The notes: generated by a model from the sequence alone, not told the origin. A DNA stretch of 7,904 nucleotides from an uncultured bacterium (GCA_937920455.1 CALETX010000148.1:1-7904), one strand, 5' to 3'; numbered from the stretch's first letter, positions 1 through 7,572 are shown. Made by a program: numbers and translations.

Positions 1-1
1 A

Positions 2-484
2 TGGGAGCTAGCCAGATGTCTTGTCAATCTGAAGCGTTACGACGAGGCAGCCGCGGATTACAGGCGACTTCTTAAGGAAAAGCCGGATTTGACGCTTGCC
101 AAATTGGAGTTTGCTCAAGCTTTATTTTGGGGAGGATCCGTTGAAGAATCGGAAAAAGTGTTTTCAGAAATAGATATTGCACACCTTGAGAGAGAACAGC
201 GAAATATAGCGGCCGATCTGCTCGTTGCTCAGAAAAAATACGAGGATGCGGCGCGTCTATACCGCAAAACGCTGGAAGAACAGCCGGATGACCACAAGAC
301 GCGACTCAAGCTGGCTGAAATGCTAAGCTGGGATAAGAAGTATGAAGAGTCTCTTTCGGAATACAGACGTATTCTGAACGCTCTGCCCGACGATATCCAG
401 ATCCGGCGAAAATATGCCACCACTCTCATATGGGCAGGCAAGCATGAAGAGGCAGCGGCTGAACTGCGGAAAACCCTTCCATGA
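2..484 (+). CDS. TPR-repeat protein, C-terminal part (5' end outside window)
   Basis: The frame is open from base 2, so this is the last 160 residues of a longer protein, and a TTG at 89 should not be taken as its start. About five tetratricopeptide repeats are visible, with the usual pattern of small residues followed by EA/ES, an aromatic, and a closing Pro-Asp (KEKPD, EEQPDD, NALPDD). Several repeats have a Trp before the turn (ALFWGG, MLSWDK, TLIWAG), a pattern common in periplasmic TPRs of exopolysaccharide export proteins. The stop codon overlaps the next gene's start as ATGA, implying translational coupling. I infer a periplasmic scaffold (AlgK-like or the N-terminal half of a PgaA/BcsC-like protein). 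The protein ends directly after helix B of a repeat with no capping helix, so a frameshift separating it from the next gene is possible. Confidence 0.8.
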   Translation, partial: WELARCLVNLKRYDEAAADYRRLLKEKPDLTLAKLEFAQALFWGGSVEESEKVFSEIDIAHLEREQRNIAADLLVAQKKYEDAARLYRKTLEEQPDDHKTRLKLAEMLSWDKKYEESLSEYRRILNALPDDIQIRRKYATTLIWAGKHEEAAAELRKTLP

Positions 485-3186
485 GCCCTGCCAAAGCTCC
501 TCCATGTCTGATGCTTATCCTTGCCGCTGCGGCCAGTGTCATTTCGCAGGATAACGGGCACCTCGTTGAGAGGGCGCACAACCGCATTTCCGACAATCGG
601 GCCAGGGCTCTGTTGGCGCAGTCCCTCCTGCAAAAGCCCGAGGGACGCGCGGAAGCGCTTGAGTTGTTGCGCTCTATTGAAGAAATGAGCGCGTCCTCAT
701 CTGAGCCGGAAACTCTCGGCGCCCTGATTGACATCTACGCATCGCTCGGCCGCTATAAGCAGGCCCGCGATCTTCTTGTGCGCTGGGAGGCCGCCTCTCC
801 CCAACGATCGCAGATCAAATCACCGGTTGAAATTGCAGCCCTCATGCTTCTGTGGGGAGACAACTATGGCGCCGAACGCCTGCTTCGCGAGGAAACAGCG
901 AGGCGGCCAAACAACTTGGATGCCTTGATGATGTTGGCTTCCGCCATGGCTGGCGCCGATCGCCTGGAAGAAGCTCAGGCGCTATATGACAGACTGTGGC
1001 GCGGTCAACCTCACAGCCCTGATGCGGCCTTTGAAAAGGCGCGCGTCCTTATCATGCGCAGGAAGTTTGATGATGCAGCGCAGATTGCCACCGCCGTTGA
1101 GCGCTATGCTCAATATCAGAAAGCAGCCACCGCTTTGCGGGCAGAGTGCATGAGGTTGACGGGCCGCTTGGATCATGCCAAAGAGATTCTCAACAGTTTG
1201 TCGGCAAGTGGCTCTCCGTCCGCGCGAGATTTAATAGAATTAGGACGGGTATTGAGTGAAACAGGAGAACGCTACGAAGCGCGAGAATGCTTTGAGCGGG
1301 CGCTGAAAATTGAGCCACTGAATATCGAGGCCAGCTTTTATCTTGGCAGGGCAAGCACTGCAAATAGCGACGATTTCTTTGGCTCTGTTCTTGCTCGAGA
1401 ACATGATCCGGCCCGCCTTAACGCCTGGGCTGGAATCTGCCTGTCAGAAGCCCTTAGGACTCAAGCTCTATCCTTCTATGATGCTGCACTGAAAGAAGAT
1501 CCGGATTATTTCCCGGCTGCCGAAGGCCGCGCATTCGTTCTTGCTGTTATGGGCAGACACGGCGAGGCCATTGAGGCATATCGCAGGCTTGCGTCACTTT
1601 TCCCCGAAAGCGACAGGATCCTGCGTTCTCTGGCGCGCGTGCTGGCTTGGGCCCAGAGATATAATGAATCTCTGGAACTCTTCGACGAGTTGATTCGCAG
1701 GTCGCCAGCCGATGCTACGGCCCGCAGAGAGGCTGCCAGAGCAGCACTTTGGGCCAAACGCTTCCAAGATGCAATGAGAAGATATGAAGAAATTCTTGAG
1801 CCACCTGTTGACAGGCAGCTCTACGAAACGCTTTTGCCCCATACAAATCAAATCCCCAAATGTATGACAGAAGCATTGGAGGCTTTGTCGCGTACGACCA
1901 ACTCTCAATCTCCCGTTGACGGGTGCGTCAGATGGCTGGCAGAAGCAGAACAATGCCGTCTGCCGGACCGCATTGCCGAGCTCACCGATGAATTTCGAGG
2001 ACGGTGCGAGATCCAACGCGCGGTCGCGCTTGAACGCGATTACAAAAAACTCCAGTGGTCTCATCGTTATGCTCTGGCACATGAGTCTGTCACCCGCCTC
2101 ATAGAGTTGACGCCCGGCAATCAGGAGGCATTGTTCGACCGCGCTCAACTTAACTGCATTCTGTCGCTGTGCAATCTGGCTAAGCAGGATTATGAGCGAT
2201 TGCTTCGGCTGGATCCGACTCACAGCATAGCCCTGGAAGCAGTCGAGCTTGTCACATGGGACGAGCATCCCGCCGTCTATTCCAAAATGTCTTATTGGGA
2301 CGAAAACGGAAGAGATGGGCTCGTGGATGTAAAGCGCTGGAGTGCCGCGGCCTCCGCCGAAGCATCAGTCATCTGCCGTACAAAACTCACAGCAGAAGCC
2401 GGACGCGTCGTTGAGTCGCCTGCCGATATTATCGAAGATATCAAATCATGGCGGATTTCTCTCGGAATAGGCACTGCGCTCAATCGTTTTGTGCAATTCA
2501 AGGCAAGTATATCGGAAAAATACCCGGATAGCGCCCTCTATGACAATATGATCTCCGGTCAAGCCCAGATTTGGCTCAATGCCAGCGATGCGGCACGAAT
2601 CGGGATTGGCGCGGAACGGGCTGAGGAACTGTACAACCGATTCGGATTCGAGCAGGGCTTATATTCGGAATCCGTCTGGGGGAGTATTCAATCCCATATC
2701 ACACGAAGTTGGGATGCGGACTTGCGAATTCGCCAGATTGAGTACAGCGACGATAATAAAGGCTATGCACTCACCTTGGTCACCGGCTATGAAATTACAG
2801 ATCATCCTAGGATCCTCAAGGTTTCGCTTGCGGCTGAGCGCAGGGAGACGAAGCAGGACACAAAGTTCATCAGGTCGCCGGATGGAGACCTGGAAGACAT
2901 TGTCCATCCCTACTGGACACCGGACGACTATGTGGCGGGAAGCATAATCCTGGAGTGGTTTCACGACTTGTCTGGCCCTCATCAGTACTGTGGCAATCGC
3001 CGTCATTTCTATGACATCAAGTTGTCAGCCGGAACTGATTCTGAATCCAATGCCGGTTGCGCGCTGGAAACTGAGTGGGAGCAGCGTTTGACTCGACGCT
3101 TGACGTGGAGTTTGCGTGGATATGCTCATTACTCCCGGTTTTGGGAAGCGATGGGAGCATGGTTCAGCATAGGGTGCCGATTGTAG
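481..3186 (+). CDS. TPR/outer-membrane beta-barrel exopolysaccharide export protein (PgaA/BcsC-like)
   Basis: This 901-aa protein probably forms the outer-membrane exit channel for a polysaccharide. Residues about 1-23 have a Lys followed by a hydrophobic run (LMLILAAAASVIS), which is a weak signal-peptide candidate. Residues about 35-590 hold roughly a dozen TPRs, for example ALKIEPLN, ALKEDPDY, RSPAD, ELTPGN and RLDPTH at repeat ends. From about residue 600 to the end the TPR pattern stops. Short alternating polar/hydrophobic strands follow, as in a beta barrel of about 300 residues. Residues 811-817 (YWTPDDY) match the Y-[FW]-x-P-x-x-Y motif I associate with PgaA/BcsC/YaiO-type barrels. 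The protein ends in a strand-like GAWFSIGCRL, closing with Leu rather than the more usual Phe. The start is the ATG inside the ATGA overlap; the frame is closed upstream by a TGA at 460-462. The GT2 gene follows after 12 bp. I do not assign PgaA or BcsC by name because the partners differ from both systems. Confidence 0.82.
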   Translation: MSPAKAPPCLMLILAAAASVISQDNGHLVERAHNRISDNRARALLAQSLLQKPEGRAEALELLRSIEEMSASSSEPETLGALIDIYASLGRYKQARDLLVRWEAASPQRSQIKSPVEIAALMLLWGDNYGAERLLREETARRPNNLDALMMLASAMAGADRLEEAQALYDRLWRGQPHSPDAAFEKARVLIMRRKFDDAAQIATAVERYAQYQKAATALRAECMRLTGRLDHAKEILNSLSASGSPSARDLIELGRVLSETGERYEARECFERALKIEPLNIEASFYLGRASTANSDDFFGSVLAREHDPARLNAWAGICLSEALRTQALSFYDAALKEDPDYFPAAEGRAFVLAVMGRHGEAIEAYRRLASLFPESDRILRSLARVLAWAQRYNESLELFDELIRRSPADATARREAARAALWAKRFQDAMRRYEEILEPPVDRQLYETLLPHTNQIPKCMTEALEALSRTTNSQSPVDGCVRWLAEAEQCRLPDRIAELTDEFRGRCEIQRAVALERDYKKLQWSHRYALAHESVTRLIELTPGNQEALFDRAQLNCILSLCNLAKQDYERLLRLDPTHSIALEAVELVTWDEHPAVYSKMSYWDENGRDGLVDVKRWSAAASAEASVICRTKLTAEAGRVVESPADIIEDIKSWRISLGIGTALNRFVQFKASISEKYPDSALYDNMISGQAQIWLNASDAARIGIGAERAEELYNRFGFEQGLYSESVWGSIQSHITRSWDADLRIRQIEYSDDNKGYALTLVTGYEITDHPRILKVSLAAERRETKQDTKFIRSPDGDLEDIVHPYWTPDDYVAGSIILEWFHDLSGPHQYCGNRRHFYDIKLSAGTDSESNAGCALETEWEQRLTRRLTWSLRGYAHYSRFWEAMGAWFSIGCRL

Positions 3187-3198
3187 ACGAAGACGCGT

Positions 3199-4842
3199 AT
3201 GCCGACTAAAACGCATAGCAAGACAGCCTGCACAGTCTTTGCAGGCGTTTTAGCGAGTCTGTTGTTGGGTATCATATACCTGCTGAGCCGGACGATCCTA
3301 TTCGCCTCATGGACTGGCCGTTGGTACGAAACTCTCCTCGGAGTTCTGCTCCTCTGCGCCGAACTGTTTATCCTGTTACACGGTGCCGCTTATGCCATGC
3401 AGCTTGTCAGAGTCTGGAGGCACGAAGCCGAGCCGGACTTGACGCCGGCTTTGCCCGCTATTCTTCCAGCAGTGGCCGTGGTCGTGCCTTCGTACAATGA
3501 ACCCTTGGATGTCATTGAAAAAACTCTCATCGCCTTAATCAACCTTTCATATTCTAACAAACACGTTTGCCTTCTCAATGACACTCGCTACGAACAGGGC
3601 GGCCCTGAAAAAGAGCGTGCTATGCAGGAATACAGGCGCAAGGTGGATGAAATGGCCCAGAAGCTCGGCGTTGCCCTTTTTAGGCGCAAGTGGCATCACG
3701 CCAAGGCTGGAATACTGAACGATTTTCTGGACATCGCAGATGGACGCCTGCGGCCAGATTTCCAATATACCGACCCAGGTGGGCAGAGCAGGCTGCCAGA
3801 CTTCAAGTACCTCGCCATTTTCGACGCCGACCAGACACCGTTCCCAGGCTTCCTTGAACCGTTAGTCGCCAGAATGGAATCTGAACCCGATTTGGCGTTC
3901 ATTCAAACGCCTCAATACTACATTAATTTCCGCAAAAACCGCGTGGCGCGTGCGGCTGGCATGCAGCAGGTTGTTTTCTACGAGTATATCTGCGAAGGGA
4001 AAGGGTTGCAGGACGCCATGATGTGCTGCGGCACCAATGTCCTGTTCAGACGTCAGGCGCTCGAAGATGTGGAAGGCTTCGAGCAGGAATCCGTGACCGA
4101 AGATTTTGCGACATCGTTCAAGTTTCATGCAAAAGGATGGCGTTCAGCATACTCAAGCCTGACGCAGACTTTCGGCATGGGGCCGGAAGATCTTAATGCC
4201 TATCTCAAACAGCAGTTTCGATGGGCGTTGGGGACTGTAGGAATGCTCAGAAGAATAGTTCCTATGCTTTTGAGAAATCCCCGCGCCTTGAACGTCTCCA
4301 CGTGGATTGAATACATCGTGTCCAGTACGTACTATCTAGTAGGCTGGGCATTCCTGATTCTGGTCCTCTGTCCCGTAATATATCTGCTGTTTGATGTGCC
4401 GAGCTACTTTGCCCGCCCTTGGTTCTTTATGCTGTTCGCAACCCCATATATTGCCCTCACCTTTCTGATATTCCTGTGGACCCTCCGGCGGAGAAACTAT
4501 CGGCCAACTGACATTATTCTTGGCCAGTTGCTAATAGCCGCAGCTTTCCCCACATACATGAAGGCTTCCGCGTTTGCTTTGCTGAACATCAAGCGCCCAT
4601 TTGCCGTCACCCCGAAAGGTGCCCTCAGCCGATCATTGCCGTTGCGAGCTTTGCTCCCGCAAATCATCCTGGCCGGCGTCAATATGGCAGCCATAACATG
4701 GGGCATCCACCGCTTGATCTACGAGCAGGCGCCCTACTGGGGAGTTATGGCAAACATATGGTGGTGCGCCTATCACCTCGGAATTCTGTCCGCAATTATC
4801 CCTATTAATAATAATCCCGGGCAGGAATCGGATCAGCCATGA
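3199..4842 (+). CDS. Processive family-2 glycosyltransferase (cellulose synthase-like, BcsA-type core without PilZ)
   Basis: This 547-aa inner-membrane synthase would use nucleotide-sugar to polymerise a beta-linked glycan and push it through its own membrane channel. Two N-terminal membrane helices (about 12-30 and 43-67) precede the GT-A domain. The GT-A domain has VVPSYNEP (95-102), the first Asp at D128, HHAKAGILN (166-174), the metal-binding DAD (209-211), QTPQ (236-239), the catalytic-base TED (300-302) and QQFRW (338-342). About five further helices follow (about 370-540). FAVTPK (468-473) matches the FxVTxK gating-loop motif of BcsA-type synthases. The protein ends at 547 with no room for a C-terminal PilZ domain, so direct c-di-GMP control by that route is not expected. 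The start ATG has only a weak ribosome site, and the gene lies 12 bp after the barrel gene. The sugar made cannot be read from the sequence; glucan and mannan are the main options. Confidence 0.9.
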   Translation: MPTKTHSKTACTVFAGVLASLLLGIIYLLSRTILFASWTGRWYETLLGVLLLCAELFILLHGAAYAMQLVRVWRHEAEPDLTPALPAILPAVAVVVPSYNEPLDVIEKTLIALINLSYSNKHVCLLNDTRYEQGGPEKERAMQEYRRKVDEMAQKLGVALFRRKWHHAKAGILNDFLDIADGRLRPDFQYTDPGGQSRLPDFKYLAIFDADQTPFPGFLEPLVARMESEPDLAFIQTPQYYINFRKNRVARAAGMQQVVFYEYICEGKGLQDAMMCCGTNVLFRRQALEDVEGFEQESVTEDFATSFKFHAKGWRSAYSSLTQTFGMGPEDLNAYLKQQFRWALGTVGMLRRIVPMLLRNPRALNVSTWIEYIVSSTYYLVGWAFLILVLCPVIYLLFDVPSYFARPWFFMLFATPYIALTFLIFLWTLRRRNYRPTDIILGQLLIAAAFPTYMKASAFALLNIKRPFAVTPKGALSRSLPLRALLPQIILAGVNMAAITWGIHRLIYEQAPYWGVMANIWWCAYHLGILSAIIPINNNPGQESDQP

Positions 4843-5852
4843 AAGCCGCTATACCGTTCGCTTCAGCGGCCGCTTTTATTATAATGACCGGCTGCCAGAG
4901 CCGCCCTTGCCCGGCACCAGACTGCTTTAGATGGGGCGTCGCTCTGGAAGGATTCCCCATCGAGCCGGAGCGCCTGGAATCGGTCCGGCGAGATTTAGGC
5001 GTGAATCCTCAAATTGTGGCGTTCTTTCTTGCCTGGCCCGACGATGGCTCCACTACTGGCTGTTTCCCACTTTCGACCCTCGCTGCGATATCCGATTCAG
5101 GCGCAATGCCTTGTCTGACGTGGGAGCCCATGTTCGTCAAAGATGGTGTCGAAACAGCAATTCCTGCGGAAGTCCTGCTTTCGGGCCGACACGATCTTTT
5201 CCTCGCCGATTTTGCCGCATACGCAGCGCGATGGGGCAGGCCTTTTATTATTCGTTTCGCCCACGAAATGAACCTCGCTCGCTACCACTGGGGGGGAGAA
5301 GCGTCTGAATACGGGCCTGATAGCCCGCTCCTATACCGGCAAATGTTCCGATATGTGGTTGGACGCTTCCGTGAGGCAGGAGCAACTAATGTTCTGTGGG
5401 CTTTCTGCCCCAATGCCGAGTCTGTTCCGAATGCAGACTGGAATCGAATAGCAGCTTACTATCCTGGAGATGATGTGGTAGATTATCTGGGTATGGATGG
5501 CTATGATTGGGGGAACTCCCGCTCCACGCAAAAGCACGGTTGGGAGAGTCAGAGGCGCTCTTTCAGGCAAATATTCGGCCAGACACGTGACGAACTGCGC
5601 CGGATAAACAGCGAGAAACCGCTCTTTGTGTTCGAAACAGCCACCGTCGGCGATCCTGAACATCAGCGTATGTGGTTGGCTGAAGCCATGAAAGCATGTG
5701 CCGACTGGCAGATTGCCGGTCTTGTGTGGTTTCACGCGAGCAAGGAGAACGACTGGCGACTGAGTCGCGAAAGCGCCGTGATCTTTGGCGATCTTGTCAA
5801 TGAATGGTGTGGTTGCACCGGCAAAATCAGACGGCAACGAGCCGATCGTTGA
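4839..5852 (+). CDS. GH26-family glycoside hydrolase lipoprotein (beta-mannanase/lichenase family)
   Basis: This 337-aa protein begins with a short hydrophobic leader and an MTGC lipobox, so Cys19 is the likely lipidated residue. Gln at +2 gives no inner-membrane retention signal. The rest is a (beta/alpha)8 retaining hydrolase of clan GH-A. RFAHEMN (139-145) carries the His-Glu pair, with E143 as acid/base. DGYDW (220-224) matches the GH26 loop with the active-site Tyr. FVFETATVG carries the likely nucleophile E266. VWFHASKENDW (296-306) is the GH26 beta-8 signature. Known GH26 enzymes cleave beta-1,4-mannan, beta-1,3-1,4-glucan or beta-1,3-xylan. Cys24/Cys29 and Cys324/Cys326 may form disulfides. 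The start overlaps the synthase stop as ATGA, with AGGA at 4823-4826. This linkage suggests it trims or releases the polymer made next door, as BcsZ does for cellulose and PslG (GH39) for Psl. A purely catabolic role is less likely here. Confidence 0.88.
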   Translation: MKAAIPFASAAAFIIMTGCQSRPCPAPDCFRWGVALEGFPIEPERLESVRRDLGVNPQIVAFFLAWPDDGSTTGCFPLSTLAAISDSGAMPCLTWEPMFVKDGVETAIPAEVLLSGRHDLFLADFAAYAARWGRPFIIRFAHEMNLARYHWGGEASEYGPDSPLLYRQMFRYVVGRFREAGATNVLWAFCPNAESVPNADWNRIAAYYPGDDVVDYLGMDGYDWGNSRSTQKHGWESQRRSFRQIFGQTRDELRRINSEKPLFVFETATVGDPEHQRMWLAEAMKACADWQIAGLVWFHASKENDWRLSRESAVIFGDLVNEWCGCTGKIRRQRADR

Positions 5853-5861
5853 AAACAAACC

Positions 5862-6098
5862 ATGAAAAGAGAAAAACTTCTTGAAAAGTTGCGCCAAGCG
5901 CTCAGGACCGAGGAAAACGCCACGGCAATATATATGGAACATTTGAGCGCTCTCGCCGGTCGGATAGAAATTGATAAGCATCTGGCGGATAGAATCCATT
6001 CCGTGTTGGATTTTCTAGTCAAGGAAAATCAAAGGCACAAGTCTCTTGTGCTTGATATGATCGAACTGATCGAGAGGACGGAACGCGATGATTGGTAA
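5862..6098 (+). CDS. Small ferritin-like (rubrerythrin-type) helix-pair protein, first half
   Basis: This 78-aa, wholly helical-looking protein resembles helices A and B of a ferritin-like four-helix bundle. The first helix contains EENATAIYMEHL (17-28) with a candidate ligand E18. The second contains KENQRHK (54-60), where the usual E-x-x-H reads N-x-x-H with Glu one place earlier (E55, N56, H59). One metal ligand may therefore be lost or shifted. It lies 9 bp after the hydrolase gene with no clear ribosome site, so it may be read by re-initiation. Its last codons overlap the next small gene by 11 bp. A full ferritin-like domain needs two such helix pairs, so it may dimerise or pair with its neighbour. 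The fold class is a judgement from motif and length; iron, oxygen or peroxide chemistry is not shown. Confidence 0.62.
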   Translation: MKREKLLEKLRQALRTEENATAIYMEHLSALAGRIEIDKHLADRIHSVLDFLVKENQRHKSLVLDMIELIERTERDDW

Positions 6099-6285
6099 AA
6101 AAGATTGGAGCAGGATGGCTCGCCAGATTTTTGAAATGGAAATGAAGATGCATGCCGCTTACAACAGCATTGCCCCAGACATACAAGATCCGATTGTGAG
6201 GCAGACACTCGAAGCCCTCGCCAGAGACGAAATGAGTCACGGAGCAGCTATAGCTGAATTGTTCGATAGAGTCGAAAACCAATGA
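6088..6285 (+). CDS. Small ferritin-like helix-pair protein, second half
   Basis: This 65-aa protein looks like helices C and D of a ferritin/rubrerythrin bundle. FEMEMKMHAAY (15-25) supplies E18 as a candidate ligand. The second helix, IVRQTLEALARDEMSHGAAIAELF, holds an intact E-x-x-H (E48, H51) about 30 residues later, as in di-iron proteins. The ATG has a good ribosome site, AGAGGA at 6073-6078 with 9 nt spacing, which supports real independent translation. The two genes are in different frames and overlap by 11 bp, so the arrangement could also arise from a frameshift in an ancestral single gene. It is probably co-transcribed with the upstream gene and possibly with the exopolysaccharide genes. 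Confidence 0.62.
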   Translation: MIGKKDWSRMARQIFEMEMKMHAAYNSIAPDIQDPIVRQTLEALARDEMSHGAAIAELFDRVENQ

Positions 6286-6356
6286 GTCGTACTGCGATAC
6301 AGCGGCGGCCGCCACCCGCCATTCTGTGACGATAAGCGATTTGAAGGATTCATCCT

Positions 6357-6375
6357 GTAACACAGCCTGTGTCAC
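6357..6375. promoter_or_regulatory. Imperfect palindrome, possible operator
   Basis: GTAACACAG and CTGTGTCAC flank a single C, giving eight of nine paired positions. It resembles a binding site for a dimeric regulator. The outer GT..AC and inner ACACAG/CTGTGT do not fit the usual Rex box (TTGTGA n TCACAA) well, so I do not assign it to Rex. It lies about 70 bp after the second ferritin-like gene and about 235 bp before rex. Confidence 0.3.
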
Positions 6376-6528
6376 CTCATGTGTCCGGATTACGTCAACA
6401 TTATGATCGTAAATGAAGCCATAATTCCACGATAGCGCAAAAGAACACCAGATGTTCAGAATTCCCATTTTTCCATCCGCACATAACCCGAAAATCGCCG
6501 TCGCGCCCCCTGTAATAGAAGGACACCC

Positions 6529-6576
6529 ATGGCCTGCGCCTGCCGTCGCCAGGACCAAAAGACACTTGGAGATTAA
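6529..6576 (+). CDS. Possible 15-codon leader ORF upstream of rex
   Basis: An ATG is preceded by AGAAGGA (6517-6523) at 5 nt spacing, a better ribosome site than any rex start has. It encodes MACACRRQDQKTLGD and stops at a TAA 33 bp before the preferred rex ATG. Two cysteines near the start could make it a Cys-responsive leader, but this is speculative. A 15-codon open frame with a matching ribosome site can arise by chance. Confidence 0.22.
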   Translation: MACACRRQDQKTLGD

Positions 6577-6609
6577 GATTAATGCTTGTTGCCAGGGATG
6601 AAGTTATTT

Positions 6610-7260
6610 ATGTTCAACCTTATGAGCAAAAAGGCCAAAACCCACATCCCCAGAGGAGTGGTCGTCAGACTTACGCGATACTATGCCATTTTACAGGAAC
6701 TTCGATCGCGACGAGCGCAATGGGTCTCATCTTCAGATATAGCGGAATGGCTGGGGCTGACAAGCTCCACTGTCCGGCAAGACCTTTCCCACATTGATTT
6801 CCGCGGCATTTCGCGCAAGGGCTACAATGTTGAGGGCCTTGCAGCCACCCTTGCCAAAACTCTGGGAGCCGACACCACCTGGTCCATGGTAGTGGTGGGA
6901 GCCGGCAATCTGGGACATGCTCTCGCTTTGCATGAGGAATTCCCAAGAAAGGGTTTTCATATAAAAGGAGTTTTCGACAGCGATCCGGCAAAAATCGGTC
7001 GCAGAATTGGAAGCTTGCGCGTTATGGATGTGCTGACACTCCCACGCTTCATATACGAAAAGAAAATAGATATCGGTCTCATTGCCGTCCCGTCGCAGGC
7101 TGCGCAGCAGGTCGCAGATCTGCTGGTAGCCGGCAGGATACGCGGGATTCTCAACCTGACCCAGACCCATATTGTCACTCCGAAAACGGTGCCGGTGGCC
7201 GCCACACGGATAGTCTCCAGCCTCCAGGAACTCGCTCATCTTATCAAAAGGCAGTCTTAG
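6610..7260 (+). CDS. rex: Redox-sensing transcriptional repressor Rex
   Basis: Rex binds DNA when NAD+ is high and lets go when NADH rises, controlling fermentative and respiratory genes. The N-terminal winged helix contains IPRGVVVRLTRYY and the recognition region SSDIAEWLGLTSSTVRQDLS (41-60). The Rossmann domain starts with VVVGAGNLG (GAGNLG at 97-102). FDSDP (122-126) follows at the end of the second strand, where the nucleotide ribose is bound, and AVPSQAAQQVADLLVAG and GILNL complete the family pattern. The C-terminal helix that swaps between subunits is present. Several in-frame starts are possible: TTG 6586, ATG 6598, ATG 6610, ATG 6622. I prefer 6610 because AGGG (6594-6597) precedes it by 12 nt; 6622 would best match family length (212 aa). 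Whether it controls the genes upstream cannot be read from sequence, since no clear Rex box is visible. Confidence 0.95.
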   Translation: MFNLMSKKAKTHIPRGVVVRLTRYYAILQELRSRRAQWVSSSDIAEWLGLTSSTVRQDLSHIDFRGISRKGYNVEGLAATLAKTLGADTTWSMVVVGAGNLGHALALHEEFPRKGFHIKGVFDSDPAKIGRRIGSLRVMDVLTLPRFIYEKKIDIGLIAVPSQAAQQVADLLVAGRIRGILNLTQTHIVTPKTVPVAATRIVSSLQELAHLIKRQS

Positions 7261-7572
7261 CAATCATGGAGAGCAATACGGACACGAGACCACGTAACGG
7301 CTTGCTCGGCACATTGGCGAGGCTCATTTGGTTGTCGGCCACGCCACAAAAAGCCGAGGCGACCTCCCGTTTCGCGTGGACAGCCGGATCACATACTCCA
7401 TTGGACAGCCGATGCTGCTGATCTTGCCCGCTATCCTGGAGCCCAGAACCGCGGCCTTGACATGGGCGCTCATGAGATTTTCGTTACATACGCCGGGACG
7501 GTGATAATTCTGCAATAATGCCCATCACGGGGCGAAAGACTTTTTCGCAAATCAACCACTGATAAAATATCA
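7261..7572 (+). other. Gap between rex and the secreted-protein gene
   Basis: About 310 bp hold no gene I recognise. A 51-codon frame opens at ATG 7266 and ends at 7421, and another frame stays open to about 7503 without a good start. Neither has a good ribosome site or a familiar motif. TGGACAGCCG occurs twice, at 7377-7386 and 7402-7411. A decayed gene or a long 5' regulatory region are both possible. Confidence 0.45.
7532..7548 (+). other. Hairpin upstream of the secreted-protein promoter
   Basis: GCGAAA (7532-7537) and TTTCGC (7543-7548) form a perfect 6-bp stem around a GACTT loop, extendable by a G-T pair. No T-run follows on the + strand, so it is not a standard terminator for rex, though it could stabilise the rex 3' end. 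Confidence 0.35.

Larger units (their letters stand above)
6286..6609 (+). other. Gap between the ferritin-like genes and rex
   Basis: About 320 bp lack a convincing gene. A 10-bp GC palindrome (GGCGGCCGCC) lies at 6304-6313 but has no T-tract after it, so I do not call it a terminator. A 19-nt imperfect palindrome and a possible leader ORF are listed separately. I see no clear promoter for rex; TGTAAT at 6511-6516 could be a -10, but no -35 stands at the right distance. Confidence 0.5.

Noticed and set aside
1594..2268. A 224-codon minus-strand open frame inside the TPR/barrel gene
   Set aside because: It is a shadow of the long + strand gene, whose TPR pattern is continuous through this stretch.
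6304..6313. Rho-independent terminator after the ferritin-like genes
   Set aside because: The GC palindrome has no loop worth the name and no following T-run.
6019..6558. A 179-codon open frame on the minus strand across the ferritin-like genes and the gap
   Set aside because: Half of it is antisense to two genes with good motifs and, for one, a good ribosome site. The rest shows no recognisable domain. Some of its residues (around 6330-6440) look protein-like, so a comparison with relatives would settle it.
6582..6797. A + strand frame starting at ATG 6582 with GGAG about 10 nt upstream
   Set aside because: It runs out of frame through the start of rex, whose DNA-binding domain is unmistakable in the other frame. 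Its product has no familiar motif.
7324..7515. A 63-codon minus-strand frame between rex and the secreted protein
   Set aside because: No ribosome site or known motif; length is within chance for this composition.
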